Assembly (NCBI GenBank): GCA_019925095.2
Contig: CM034402.1
Location: 13,806,001-13,870,000, forward strand
Reading direction: 5' to 3'
DNA from: Dendrolimus kikuchii
Taxonomy: Eukaryota; Arthropoda; Insecta; Lepidoptera; Lasiocampidae
DNA length: 64,000 nt
Shown: positions 11,061 through 64,000 of the stretch, in pieces
Numbering within the stretch: the first letter of the stretch is position 1
Layout of the letters: every line of letters starts with the position of its first letter
Position numbers and translations under genes: made by a program
The notes under the pieces: model-generated
The model's database searches: none
What the model was told of the DNA's origin: nothing
What the model saw: the letters and a program-made list of their open reading frames with translations, nothing else

Positions 11061-11600
11061 GGTGCAAGTTTAAGTGATGTCGGGAAGCAATAGGTACACT
11101 TTGAGAACAAAAACTCCCATAGAAACCGTGCTGAAATAGCAATAGCATACTCTTGTGTCATTTTCGCTTATGATACAATTTAGTGTGTGGAATAGAGAGA
11201 GACATACAATATTTTATTTCTTTTACGCCTAAGTTGGCCTATACGAATAAGTGAAACAAAGATATGATAACGTAGCATTCTTTTTCCTTACTTTTATCTA
11301 TGAGTGGTCTCCTTCTGAGGGTACACCAGTAAGAAGTATTTTTTTGATCTGTTAAAGTCTGATTTCGCATTGAAATTGTTTTTACTCTAATAAAGGAGGC
11401 GCTCGTGGCGCGCCTTGCTTTACTAATACGCCCGGCGTCGCCGTCGGCCTTAACACGGGCCCCGGGTCTTAGAGAGCGTTGGCGCCGCGAGCGACGCATA
11501 CATTTCCAAAGTGTCGCTAGCAACGCTCGGCGCCCCCTAAGATGCTGCGCCCGTGTGCGTTACACACCCTGCACTGTAGGTAAATCCGGCACTGCCTACA
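11061..11600. other. Non-coding, with a GC-rich island
   Basis: Around 11395-11560 there is a GC-rich patch (CGCGCC, GGCGCC, CCCGGG) unlike the AT-rich surroundings. ORFs through it on both strands are Arg/Ala-rich artefacts of composition. It may be the right part of the older repeat split by the BEL insertion, whose left part starts near 6301. Confidence 0.3.
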
Positions 11601-12185
11601 TCTATAATATTATAAAAGTGTAGTCTTGTGTTTTAGTTTTAGATTTTTATGTTTGTCTGCTTGTTCGGGATTCACGTAAGAACTTCTGAGCCGATTTCAA
11701 CATGGTTTTCCCTTATTGATAGCAAATTTCCTGACTTAAAACCTACGGTACTTTATATCTCCAGAATTCCGCGGGTTTTTTTTGGGAGCGGTTTAAAGTG
11801 GCCAAGTTGAACAATATTCTGATTCTGATGAAATATTTTCACTGATCAACAACAAATTCTCTTTTATAAAATATGTGATATTTTATATCTTGCGAATCTG
11901 TGCGATTTAGAGTAGACTGATTTTAAAGCCGTTTTCTCAAGTTGCTAAATCATTTTTGAACTTGCTTTCTGTATCTGTAAAAACTTTAATAGAACAGTTG
12001 TAGTTGCGTATATCTTTAGTAATATTCGGTACCCATTCCAGGCTTTACGGGAATTCCCAGGATTTAAGTATTGTAAATAACACGTTGTCTTGTTAGAAAT
12101 ACCTACTCTTTATTTTTAAATATTGATAAAACAACTGTATCTTTGCTACCCATCCAACGTGAACGAAGTCACAGGCGAACCCTAA
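11601..12185 (+). mobile_element. Non-autonomous Helitron-like element
   Basis: Begins TCTATAATATTATAAAA after an A and ends in CTAA before a T, the Helitron rule (5' TC, 3' CTRR, inserted between A and T). The interior shares GTCTGCTTGTTCGGGATTCA, GAATTCCGCGGG and a GAACGAAGTCACAGGCGA tail with copies at 38388, 44652, 61879 and 63292. No Rep/helicase coding. Confidence 0.7.
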
Positions 12186-12424
12186 TTTTACAATACATTT
12201 TAAAATTTTATATTTATAAATTAATCGACGATCTAGTATCATCTTACTTCTAAAATTTCATCAAATGAATAAATTCAATTACTGTTTAGATAAAAGGTAA
12301 TTCATACGTTATTTGACTCGTTAGAGTTATAACATCATAATATAAGCGTAGTAAACGCTTATACAAAATCTAGACGGCTGCAACGTATTGTAAGATGGTG
12401 GTTTTATAAGATCTCAATTGATTT

Positions 12425-12480
12425 GAATATACATACATACATAACTTCACGCCAGTTCCCTCGCGGGGTAGGCACGAACA
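12425..12480 (+). repeat. Short lepidopteran repeat end
   Basis: (ACAT)n followed by CTTCACGCCAGTTCCCTCGC and GGGGTAGGCA. The same motif appears reversed near 16765-16818 (CTGCCTACCCCTATAGG). It is a fragment of a widespread short repeat. Confidence 0.45.
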
Positions 12481-12616
12481 TTTGAATATACTTCTCTGCA
12501 AAAACTATTTTGATTTCACAATAAATGCGAATATTTAAGTGACAACTACTATTTATTACGAAGCCTCATCACACTACTTAGCTACCACGAGTTTCTATGT
12601 AGTGCTTGTAATAATA

Positions 12617-13877
12617 GGTTGGGGAAAAAATCTTTTAGCATATAGTATGTATGAACTTGTAATAAGATCTCTTTGGCTATATCATTCGTATCTGGCTGGT
12701 TTTGGTATCATTAAAAAGTTTTAATTTTAAAGAAGACAATTCCAAATTCAAATTAGAAAAATGTGTGATTTTCATTTGTTTTTCTTATTGTTAAAATGAG
12801 TGAATCTAATGAAGAAATTCGATACATTTTAAAATTTTACAACAACACAAGCCGCGAAAAAAATTTGTGATGTTTATGGACCTAATGCAGTATTTGTGAG
12901 AGTAGCGCAAATTTGGTTTAAGCGTTTTCAATCCGGAAATTTTGATACCAAAGATGCACGTCGCTCTGGTCGCTCTGTTACGGACAAAATTGATGCCATT
13001 TTTGAAAAAGTGGAGCAAGATCGGCATATTAGTAGTTACGATGTAGCTGGAGAACTGGGAATTGACCACGAAACGGTTTTGGCGCATTTGAAAAAAGCTG
13101 GGTACACAAAAAAGCTCGATATTTGGGTGCCTCATGAGCTCACTGAAAGAAACCTAATGAACCGTGTACTCATTTGTGATTCTTTATTACGACGTAATGA
13201 AACCGAACCATTTTTGAAGAAGCTGATAACTGGTGATGAAATGTGGATCACGTACGACAAGAACGTGCGAAAGAGATCGTGGTCAAAGGCCGGTCAGGCT
13301 TCACAGACTGTGGCGAAACCCGGACTAACTCGCAACAAGGTGATGCTGTGTGTATGGTGGGATTGGAAGGGCATTATTCATTATGAGCTGTTACCGCCAG
13401 GCAGGACGGTCGATTCTGAACTGTACTGCGAACAACTGATGAGATTAAAGCAAAAAGTTGAGAGAAAGCGGCCGGAATTAATCAACAGAAGGGATGTGGT
13501 TTTTCACCATGATAACGCTAGACCTCACACATCTTTAGCCATTCAGCAAAAATTACGAGAGTTTGGCTGGCAGGTGATAATGCATCCGCCGTATAGTCCT
13601 GACCTTGCACCTTCAGAGTTTCACCTGTTTCGGTTTCTGCAGAATTCCTTAGGCAGTGTCAGGTTAACATCACGAGAGGACTGCCAAAACCACTTGTCGC
13701 AGTTTTTTGATCAGAAGCCCCAAAATTTTTATAGCAATGAGATCACGTCCCTACCTACAAGATGGCAAAAAGTTATCCAACAAAATGGCACCTAAATACT
13801 TTAGTCAAATGTAAATAAACTTTATAAAAAAACCTTTTGAATTTTTATATAAAATGCGAAGAAACTTTTCCCCAACC
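12617..13877 (+). mobile_element. Mariner (D,D34D) copy 2
   Basis: Perfect GGTTGGGGAAAA-type terminal repeats with TA duplications at 12615-12616 and 13878-13879; 1,261 bp. Its 18-bp shortfall against copy 1 is explained by a 17-bp deletion near the transposase start and one missing T in the 3' inverted repeat. It lies in intergenic DNA. Confidence 0.95.
12796..13795 (+). pseudogene. Mariner transposase, frameshifted near the N-terminus
   Basis: The original ATG at 12796 is present, but a 17-bp deletion about 43 bp downstream (relative to copy 1) shifts the frame. The rest is open from about 12896 to 13795 (299 codons from an internal start) with TGDEMW and HHDNARPH. The third catalytic position reads PSE instead of the PSD of copy 1, so D,D34D has become D,D34E. 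That is tolerated in some Tc1-type enzymes but is not the mariner norm. The protein also lacks the first part of its DNA-binding domain. Confidence 0.93.
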
Positions 13878-13879
13878 TA

Positions 13880-14398
13880 ATATTTCGACAAAGATAACAG
13901 CAATATAGAAATAAATTAAGAACTCGCTACGTTTTCGATTCAAGGACTCTTGACAATCAACCTAAAATTGCAGATAGGGTATACCCGTTTACCGCGTTCC
14001 GTCAGTAACACCCTTTTGTAAATTAAATTTTCCCAGCCGCATGATCATAACCGTAACTAGTATGGACCGAAAACTTGTATCAAAGATACAATTTCAAAGT
14101 TACGAACACTGTTAGCAATGTCGGTCACGTTAATCGCAGTTACTATTCGTAGAAGCTAACTACACGACATATATCTCGCACGATGCTAAACAAATCCATT
14201 AGCATAATAATAAATTCATAACTCAGCTCTAGCGTTGCTAGAGAGATAAACAATGGATAGGCTTTGAAATATTATATTTGACATGTTTGAAAGCTACACT
14301 AAGGATTGTGTTGTGAATGTTTTAGTTCATTCTATACTTTTTACTTTACTCGCAGCTTCGCTCGTATAGATCATCTATCTATCTGTCTTCTTCTTCTA
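13880..14398. other. Intergenic, nothing recognised
   Basis: AT-rich. A CGCAGCTTCGCTCG string near 14351 resembles the 3' end of another short lepidopteran repeat. Confidence 0.3.
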
Positions 14399-15157
14399 TC
14401 TATTACTATAATAAATCTGTAAATAGTTCGAGTTTGTACAATACGTTTAAAAATGTGAAAGAATCAGGGGGGCTAATTCGGACCAGCAGATTCCAAAAAT
14501 GCAATTTTTACAATTTTTGTCTGTCTGCCGGTCTGTCTGTCTGTCTGTTAGAGTATCACGTGAAAACTACTAAATGAATTTAAATAAAACCCGACAGAGA
14601 GCTAGCTTATATCTCGGGGCGTAACTTAGGATACTTTTTATCCCTATAAAGGACGTGGTTACTGTGGGATAGGAAAAATAGCAAAAAAGATGACGCTGCC
14701 AAAGCATCTTTTGTGGAAACTACTGATGAAACTCGACATAGTGGTAGCTTATAACCTGAATTAACACTTAGGATACCTTTTATCCCGATCAATGATGTCG
14801 TTTCCATAAAATAAATAGATTAGCTAAATAAATGGCGGTGCAATCGCGGTTTTTCAATACACTAATAAATATGTTGTCGTAGGAAAAAAGTCATTCATTG
14901 TATTACTTGTAATCAGGTTGGCTTCGACTCATCTCTATGTTTTGCTGGGCAACTTTTTAGACTATATGGACTTGGTTTCTTAGTTATTGTAGCGAATTGT
15001 ACAAGAAACAGTAAATAATAAACGTTCTAACGGTTTTAAGCGGGGTAATTTATTTGATTTTATCCATTACTCTGCTGAAAATAACCTTTGATATTTAGGA
15101 AAATAACTGTAATCTTTGTTATCTGTCCACGCGAACAAAGTCGCGGGCAAATGCTAA
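14399..15157 (+). mobile_element. Helitron-like element with (GTCT)n tract
   Basis: Starts TCTATTACTATAATAAA after an A; a GTCT microsatellite (14518-14550) is followed by the CACGTGAAAACTACT and GGATACTTTTTATCC motifs; ends CGCGGGCAAATGCTAA before a T. This matches the Helitron A|TC...CTRR|T pattern. Non-coding. Confidence 0.6.
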
Positions 15158-15189
15158 TTTTAAATACATATCGCATGGATTAACGATTA

Positions 15190-15355
15190 CTTGTGAGCCT
15201 AGCCTGAAAAACTAAATCCAGAACCCAATTACAGCGCCACCTACCGGGTCCAATTGTGAATCTAAACCATCCTGGGATCCACTCAAACACACACACACAA
15301 AATTTCATCAAAATCGATCGAACCGTTTTGAGTTTTAGCTAGAATAACGAACACT
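15190..15355 (-). repeat. Dispersed repeat with ACCGGGTCCAATTG core
   Basis: Contains CCACCTACCGGGTCCAATTG, AAACCATC and ATTTCATCAAAATCGATC. The reverse complement of these blocks occurs in the same order at 38960-39095 inside dynein intron 21, so they are two copies of one family. Class not determined. Confidence 0.5.
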
Positions 15356-15412
15356 AATTGATTTTTACTACATAAGAAGAAGATTTAGAACTAAAAATAT
15401 CTTGTGTGAGAA

Positions 15413-17050
15413 TTGATATTCATATTATTAAATGATGAATGTTTATCCGTGCAGGAAGGAACGGAGAAAGAATACTCCTCCTGCGGCCGGGTACCAGATT
15501 GTAGAGTATTTATTTCCGGTAGTGACTTGTGTTCCGGCATTAGTGGCCAGGTTCCAATCCATTCTTTGAGGTCGGCAACACATTGGCAGCACCTCTTTTG
15601 TTACAAACAGCCATAGGCAACGGTAAACACTTTCATTTTAAATTAATAGAAATATATTTATTTTTGTTTTTTATTTACGTTGAAGACGTCTCTTTTTTGC
15701 TAGAAAAATTTCATACAGTCAGACATAAATTTTTAAAGGGCATCAATTCATATTTTACTATAATCTTACACTGTAATAAGTAAGATAAGAAGATTATAAA
15801 AGGACTCTTGAAACATTTGCCTATAACTACGTCCCCAAGCCGTAACCTTTTAGTGACACATCCTGACTAGAGATTAATATCGATTGAATGATGAGTAGTA
15901 AATCCTAGTATCCAGGCACTGTGAGAGTAGGTGTCAGCAACTTGTGAAAAAGGATTTGTCCATGTATCAAAAGAAATACGAAAATCAAGTTATAACCCCA
16001 ATATATGTTCAAGGTGTCGCTATTCAGTGGAGCGAAGTTAAAGGAACAAAGTTTGCGAATTCGCTCCCGAGGCCGATCCAACTTCACAGTTGCAATAAAT
16101 AAGGATTTTAGCGACAAATTACCACACGAAAACGTTTCACCCTTTCTTGAGAAAGTTTCGAAACTTAGTGAAAATAGGATACCGAAATAGCATTTGGCAC
16201 AACGAAACAAAGGTTTTGAATCAATTTGTCTGAGGGAGTTCCAGTTGTAAATACTTTGGATTTGTACAATTTGTTTCGAACTTGATAAAGCCATTTGTTG
16301 TAGGCAAAATAAATATTAATATGAATAAGTATAATAAACAATACGATCCAAAACATGATTTTGCACCTTAAAGGTGATAAATAAAAATATTCGACTTAAA
16401 CACTGCTTAGTGCACGTTATTATAGTGACAACCAGGCACCCATTAAAACAGTTACTTTATAAAATAAACATAACTAACACCGTTAGCTCAAGGAACCAAA
16501 TTATACTTATATCTCAGAGATAAAAACATCACTTTTTCTCTATACTATGCCAGGAGCATAGTATTCATAAACTACCTAAACGTAATAAATTTACGATGTA
16601 GACAGTTATAGTACTGTTCATAAATATACATAGTTTGGACTTGTAGAGAGAATGGATGAAAGGAGACTGGCAAAATAAGTGTATTAAAACAGTGTGAGTG
16701 GTAGAGTCGGTGCCGGTAGACCGCGAAGTACTTAACCACGATCAACTCGTAGATGCAGATGTAGCAAGTGGAAATCTCTGCCTACCCCTATAGGAAACAA
16801 GTGTGATAATATGTATGTTTTTTATAATACGCATTGCTGAGGGCTGAAACTTTTTGCCGTCATCTATTTTTCCTGAAAAATACAATGTAGGTGTCTTCAT
16901 ATCTCGCGTGGACAGGTACCTTCTAGATTAGCGTGCTCCATCTTAAACTGTATTTTCATCTCACATCAAGTGTAATGTCGATGTATAGACATGTATAGAG
17001 ATATACTTACGCCTTGTGTAACTAAACACACCATTATGCAATCCTCAAAA
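15413..17050. other. Intergenic, unassigned ORFs
   Basis: The segment 15440-15620 is GC-richer and carries an ORF without a recognised domain; it could be a short interspersed repeat. A 61-codon ORF at 16005-16190 (+) and longer antisense ORFs over it show no known family. A fragment of the GGGGTAGGCA repeat lies at 16765-16818 in reverse. Confidence 0.25.
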
Positions 17051-17055
17051 TTTGT

Positions 17056-17526
17056 TTAAACCACTTTAACACGGTTGCTCATATTATACCGTGATATCTC
17101 GTATAGTGGCTCTGTTTCAGGGGTATAATAAAGACGTTTTCCAGGGTGATAGAGCGTCCGATATCTTATTACGGCGAGCTTGTAAACTGACGAAACGCTC
17201 CTCGAATCACTGCCTTTATGGCCTGCGCTGCCGATATTCACCTTCTTATACGTTCCTTATTGAATGAGCTTTGCTTCAAAATAGACCATAAATTTGGACA
17301 CATAAGACAGATACTCGTTTGTGCATATATCAAATGAGCGTAGGCAGATTTTTTGTTGACTGTGATGGATAAAAGGAGAAAGATGTGAAACGACTTGATT
17401 GAAAATGCCGTTAAAGGTAGGACATGCTTTTAAGAGACTGATAGGTACCGGTCCGATATCGAACGCAATTTGATCAAATATCAAAAATCTGTTAAGCACA
17501 GGGAAACTAAACTCAACAGCAATCAT
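17056..17526 (-). other. Two adjacent unassigned minus-strand ORFs
   Basis: ORFs at 17257-17526 (89 aa, ending EAKLIQ) and 17056-17241 (61 aa, ending NRVKVV) follow one another on the - strand. Between them a minus-strand AAG precedes GTGAATATCGG, which could be a splice acceptor. Composition is protein-like (for example HPGKRLYYTPETEPLYEIS) but no family is recognised. They could be exons of an unknown gene or a chance pair. Confidence 0.2.
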
Positions 17527-17529
17527 TAA

Positions 17530-19700
17530 TGTTTCACAATAAATCTAAAATCCATTTAAAAACTTACATATCACTGAGGATATTATTTTGTCACTATATT
17601 CGAATGCAGATATTATGTAAAAAATATATATATTTATTCGCCTGCGACTGTGTCTACGTTTATAGAATAAAAAAATACTAGTCATATTGTTACGATGAGG
17701 ACGTACATTGAAAACATACGATATTTTGGGTATCCGCGTAATATGTATGTGTATGGAATATCATGATAACAGACAGCTCTTAGGGCCAGTTTGATCGGTG
17801 TAGATACCACACTCTCACAGAATTTCGGCTTAAAACGGATAGTCTTGAGCTAATCACGCTTCCGATGGCTCACTTCCCCTTCCTCTAATCCAAACACCTA
17901 TCCCATCCCCTCTACTGTATTTCTCCTGTTTGATCTTTCTATGCCATCCCTTTTATCCCATCCCCTTTAACCCACAGCGCTATCCCATCCCCTTTATTCT
18001 ATCCTAAAGTGTGGCAACCAGTCAGTCCCTGATCTAGGATTCAAGCCGGAGCCCAAGCCCCGAGCGGCCACTTCAGAGGGCGGCAAAATCAAACTTCGCA
18101 GACAAATACAAAAATCATAATTAACTCAACTTTGACCATTGAGACGGCCAGTACTTTAAGCTCATACATTAGTCTTCGCTGGGCGCATAAGCATAGGTTA
18201 AAAACCACGGACCCATGCGTGCGCGGCGACCGGTGCAATAAGCACAGAGTATATTAATATGGTAGGAGAACAGTGAGCAAGTGAAACCCTCACATATTTG
18301 GGGACTAGGGATGAAGCCTGTATTATGTCTGTACGTCCACCTGTCTGTGTGTTACAGACATTTATCTCTAACTTTATATTAAAAAATCACAGTAATAATA
18401 TTTCTTAATGGCTATTTTATGTTACATGTGGTGAGATACCGACTCGCTTCCAAAGTCATAGTAGTGTCCCCTCGACCCCGTTCGTATATAAAATTATATG
18501 ATTCACATAAAAATTTGTTGTTGAATAGGTGAAATATTAGGTATTTTTTTTTATGCCCGAACGACTGACAAGGTACCGGATCGCCCGCACATAATGGCCC
18601 GAGAGAAGGGGGTCATCTCTGTTCCGTGCAACCCCTCTCACCTCGTGAGATTGTTGGGGATATGCACAGTGCTCCGACTCAAACTTAGAGGGGCCAATCT
18701 GTCAGACCTGGCCATTACCCGTCAGGGCTAGAAGTACATACGCGAGTGAACCATTGCTCTGATAAAGGACGCCAGGAGGCACGGAGTAAAATTTTGTGGG
18801 TATTTCCAACTCTGGTAATAATAATATTGCTTCGGGGACGCTAGTTGGCATTAGCGTTCTCGACATGTTGGGGTAGTCTCCAACATGGCGAATCCCACAC
18901 AGTAAGAACATAAAATGTAATATAAATTATATTAAATACTTGTATGATGACATTCCAATACACGTTGCCATTTCAGTAAAGAACTGAGTTTTCTCTACCA
19001 AGAGTTGACAACACTGAAACCGTATCCAAAACGACGGGCACATTTATCAGGCGCGTCTCTTAACCGTGACATCTGAACTCATATAGTTGGTTCACCACTT
19101 AATATCGAATTTATAGCTGGCTAGCAACATAAAGTGTGGATGTGTACATATTATAAGCCGCAGCTGACGAACACGGCTGAAGGGCGTGGCTTAAAATGTA
19201 TCTGGATAATTCCTTTCCATTGAAGTGTGTACACTATAAAGATGCCCGCACATATCGGGATAAGTCCGTCAGTTGCGGCTGACGGACGTGTCTGAACAAT
19301 GTGCACACCATAAGCGTAACACACTCTCCAGATTGTTTTAGAACATCCGAACGCTCAAGGTCACATCCGCTATTTACGACTTATAATGAGCATACTTCAA
19401 TTGACTTTCCTTACACCTTTATACACGTTACAAACTTTTGTTGTTTTGCGTTGTAAGCATTGCCCTTTTCTGCTTACTTGCATAATATTTTCTGCTTAGC
19501 AGAATATCGATATGTTAAAACTTCTATATGGGTTCTATCTCGGACCGGAAGCATGCACTACTTAGATACGTTTTCTGATCTAAATGAACATATTGTCAAA
19601 CTATGGCGTTTTAAGGATCTATGAAAACATCGAAACGAAACTTGCTCATCAAGATAAACAATGTGACAAACCATTACTACATAAGTAATTATACTTCATT
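17530..19700. other. Intergenic; pyrimidine-rich and GC-richer patches
   Basis: Around 17890-18000 the string CCATCCCCTTTA recurs several times in a C/T-rich tract. Around 18545-18905 a GC-richer block with an unrecognised 69-codon minus-strand ORF looks like a repeat fragment. No gene identified. Confidence 0.3.
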
Positions 19701-19705
19701 TAATT

Positions 19706-19890
19706 ATAGTTTATAATGCTGATATTAGACGGATCAGCCATATTGAATCAGTTTGATTGAAAAGCACAGAACTGAAAGACACGATACTATTCAATAACGT
19801 CGAATGTTTCGAGTTTATGGTTACATAGAACAGTGTCGTTGATTCATCCAAATTTAAAGACAGAAATGAACAATATAATATTGGCTTTTT
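19706..19890 (+). repeat. MITE-like repeat, family A, copy 2
   Basis: Begins TGCTGATATTAGACGGATCA and contains TTGATTGAAAAGCACAGAACTG and GTTGATTCATCC; matches copy 1 in orientation and the reverse of 23863-24010. Any ORF through it is not genuine. Confidence 0.55.
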
Positions 19891-19944
19891 GTAATAAATT
19901 TCTACAGGGGCCGAGTCCGTAAAATGACTTTGAAAAAGGGATAA

Positions 19945-20240
19945 ATTCAAAGGGACCAATTTAAACTAGTAGATTCCGAAAGATAGCCTGGAGTATTTGT
20001 CCGTCGGTGTGTCTCTCCGAACAACACGTGAAAATCGCTGAATGGATCCAAATGTAATACGACACTAAGCCAGCTCACATCCCTGACGAACATTCAGGAT
20101 ACTCCTCATCCAGATAAATAGCACCGCTTTATTGGAATAGACCAACACAGCCCAAAAGGTAGCGCAAATGCTTACATTTGGTGCCCGTAATTTCAATTCG
20201 TCAACAAATGCGACATCGTCATAGTAATGCGAACGAAGAT
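19945..20240. repeat. Diverged relative of the 14.4-kb Helitron-like element
   Basis: Shares in order CAGTAGATTCCGAAA-like text, a GTCCGTCGGTGTGTCT tract, CACGTGAAAA, GACACTAAGCCAGCTCACAT and CAGGATACTCC with 14490-14650. Ends are not clear. Confidence 0.3.
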
Positions 20241-20279
20241 TCGTTGACATAGCCAGTTATATGTAAATAAAAATTACAA

Positions 20280-21415
20280 AAGTGCGTCAAAATCAGAAAT
20301 AAGAAATAGGTTAATATATCTGTAACAAAACAAGCGATATTGCATCCCTATAAGCACTCGGATAAGTCCACAAGATGCATACTATTGCCAATTTAAAGCT
20401 TTCAGTGCTAGAATTTTATCCCTATGAACACCCAAAGTCATTATTCAGCACATAGCACATTATTTAGCGATTTTTTAAATTCTATAACTCTTCACTGAAA
20501 TATCGACGTGTATTAGAATATTATTGTCAAAAGACAAGCATTTATAATAAAGTAATTTATTTATTCTTATTACTTTATTTTTAGCGCTTTTAAGAATTGA
20601 CATAGCAAGTTCTCTCTAAAGAGAGTTGGCGACACAAAAGCAGAGCCCGATGCACCCGACCATGGGCGTGCACACCGTTTGACGGAAATAAAGTAAAAAC
20701 CTTTTCGTTATATTTTGACTATATTTATACCAAAGAACTGCCGACATGACGGGTTTGTAAGGGTTCGTTTAGCTTCTTTTAATAAAATGATTGTTCTATT
20801 AATTATCGCAAGGTATTAAAACTCTTGTTTACAAAATTATAGTCATTATTATTAAAATAAACCTCATAGGTTATGTTGAAAAAATACACCCATGTCGTAA
20901 ATGAAGCAACCTGATTCTTGCACAGTGTTTGACGTAGTACCTTTTCTGGGATAATGTTACAGATATAGGCCGTTTCACGCAGATATGGCGTATTATGTAA
21001 TGCGTAATTTGTGATCTAATTGGTCACAACCAATATCTTTGACATTATCGCAGGTGTGGCCCCAGCTTAAAAATTGGAGTTGCTAGAGTTTAGACAAATT
21101 TACGAAAGTGGCGCCCCTATTATTTTCTAAATAATTTGCCACAATATACTTAGAGAATTTTTACAATTATATCCACGGTGTTTAATATATACAGCAAACT
21201 GCGACATATATAGCTCATTTTTGTCTGTCATTTGCGAACTACCCCATATGTTTATACCCTTCGTGATATTAACCTATTTATTACTTTATTAATTCCTATT
21301 TCAATAAAGAAAATATATATTTTATTTTAGGTATAGTTTAGATTCAAGTAGGCAGATTAGATGATGAAGCAAGTATTGGCATTCGCCAATTTTGTTACGG
21401 CCACCCTGGATGCGT
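20280..21415. other. Intergenic, nothing recognised
   Basis: AT-rich DNA with small hairpins (for example near 20545-20585) and no coding signal. Confidence 0.35.
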
Positions 21416-21423
21416 CATTTAAG

Positions 21424-22177
21424 TAGGGATGCAACATCGTTCATATAAAACATCGATGTTAGGATATCGATGTTTTAAAAAGTGAAACATCGATGTTAAA
21501 AATATCGATATTTATGAACGATATATCGATGTTTATGAACGATGTTTTTTTATCACCATTTACATAAACTTTTGACGGTTCTTCCTGCGATGCAAATGTA
21601 ATATCGTTTTTTTTAACATCGATGTATCGCCCAAACCACTCTAGCAAACCTTTCTTGATTCTTGCTTTCACTAACATCATCCTTTACACCACTGTCACTC
21701 CATCTTTCAAAGAAATACCACACACACTTCTCAATGCTATCATTGCTACTAAATACTATGTTTACTCTATTTATATGTCTTTTTCCTAACCGAAAATTCA
21801 CTACTTTACTTACAATTCAACAGCGTGGGCACACACTAACACATCCCTATCACCATTTTAAATAAATGTACATCTAAGAAAAATTTAAATTTTTAAAAGA
21901 AATTAAAGAAATAGGTATAATAATCAATGTTTACATTATAAATTATTATTGGCAATAAGAAAAAAATATGAAAAAAATAATATAATGGATATCTGTATAG
22001 AGATAGAGCGCAAGATGGCACGTTATGTCTATGTAAGATAAAATATCGTTCACAAAACATCGTTCTTGAACAACGATGTATCGTCGATGTTTCGGTTTCA
22101 ACATCGATGTTAAAACATCGATTTTTATGAACGATATATCGATGTTTGGAAACATCGATGTTTTGTTTGCATCCCTA
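21424..22177 (-). mobile_element. hAT-type non-autonomous element packed with ATCGAT motifs
   Basis: Ends are inverted copies of TAGGGATGCAA, and a perfect 8-bp target duplication CATTTAAG flanks them (21416-21423 and 22178-22185); 8-bp duplications and this type of end are hallmarks of hAT transposons. Both sub-terminal regions (21432-21640 and 22036-22165) are dense in AACATCGATGTT-like palindromes, including TATCGATA. The interior has a short minus-strand ORF with a weak BED-finger look (CVWYFFERWSDSG) that may be a transposase remnant; strand assignment rests only on that. It lies directly upstream of the dynein transcription unit. Confidence 0.88.
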
Positions 22178-22185
22178 CATTTAAG

Positions 22186-22285
22186 TCATTTCACGTCAAA
22201 AATCGATTGTCTACACAGCTGTACTTTTCAGTGCCGATTTTTTGTAAAATAAAACTTTGATTCTTGGTAAGACCTCTTCATCACC
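22186..22285 (+). promoter_or_regulatory. Dynein heavy chain 5' UTR and likely core promoter
   Basis: Only 100 bp separate the hAT target duplication from the start codon. A TCAGT initiator-like pentamer lies at 22228-22232, with an ATCGAT box at 22202-22207 and no TATA box nearby, as expected of a housekeeping promoter. The start codon context CACCATGG is near-ideal. The true start site may lie elsewhere, including within the transposon. Confidence 0.45.
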
Positions 22286-63994
<41,709 letters not shown>

Positions 63995-64000
63995 GTAACT

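Noticed and set aside
10936..11161. Pro/Arg-rich ORFs over the BEL 5' LTR
   Set aside because: Lie in LTR sequence and GC-rich flank, with no conserved domain.
16005..16294. ORFs on both strands around 16 kb
   Set aside because: No family, no clear splice context, and both strands are open at once.

Overview
The window is AT-rich animal nuclear DNA, almost certainly from a moth or butterfly (Lepidoptera). The evidence is the gene content (insect odorant receptor, cytoplasmic dynein heavy chain split into many short exons with GT/AG introns) and the transposon load: D,D34D mariner, BEL/Pao, copia and many short Helitron-like elements of the type common in lepidopteran introns. It is a single-copy eukaryotic locus with no operons, CRISPR arrays or prokaryotic features.

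Layout. From 1 to 2611 lies the 3' end of an odorant receptor gene on the + strand (last two exons, stop codon and poly(A) signal); a mariner copy sits in the preceding intron. From 2612 to 22177 there is mostly intergenic DNA. It holds a complete but pol-less BEL/Pao element on the - strand (6429-11055), a second mariner (12617-13877), several Helitron-like elements, MITEs and a few unassigned ORFs. A 754-bp hAT-type element (21424-22177) ends 108 bp before the ATG of the main gene.

From 22286 to the right edge runs the cytoplasmic dynein 1 heavy chain gene (Drosophila Dhc64C / human DYNC1H1 ortholog) on the + strand. I could join 49 coding exons in one continuous reading frame (7,376 coding nt, about 2,458 residues). 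They cover the N-terminal tail, the linker, AAA1 and AAA2; AAA3 to AAA6, the microtubule-binding stalk and the C-terminus lie beyond the window.

The dynein introns are a transposon reservoir. They contain a solo LTR, an internally deleted copia element with a half-tRNA primer site, a P-superfamily-like element with a THAP fragment and a nested Helitron, long foldback repeats, a tRNA-type SINE, a non-LTR 3' end, and two Helitrons carrying the same kind of 9-bp minisatellite. Three insertions end within 40 bp of a 3' splice site. A 48-nt phase-0 candidate cassette exon (58183-58230), ending in a variant of the preceding exon's C-terminal peptide, is the most interesting possible coding novelty. 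No wholly new multi-gene system is evident.
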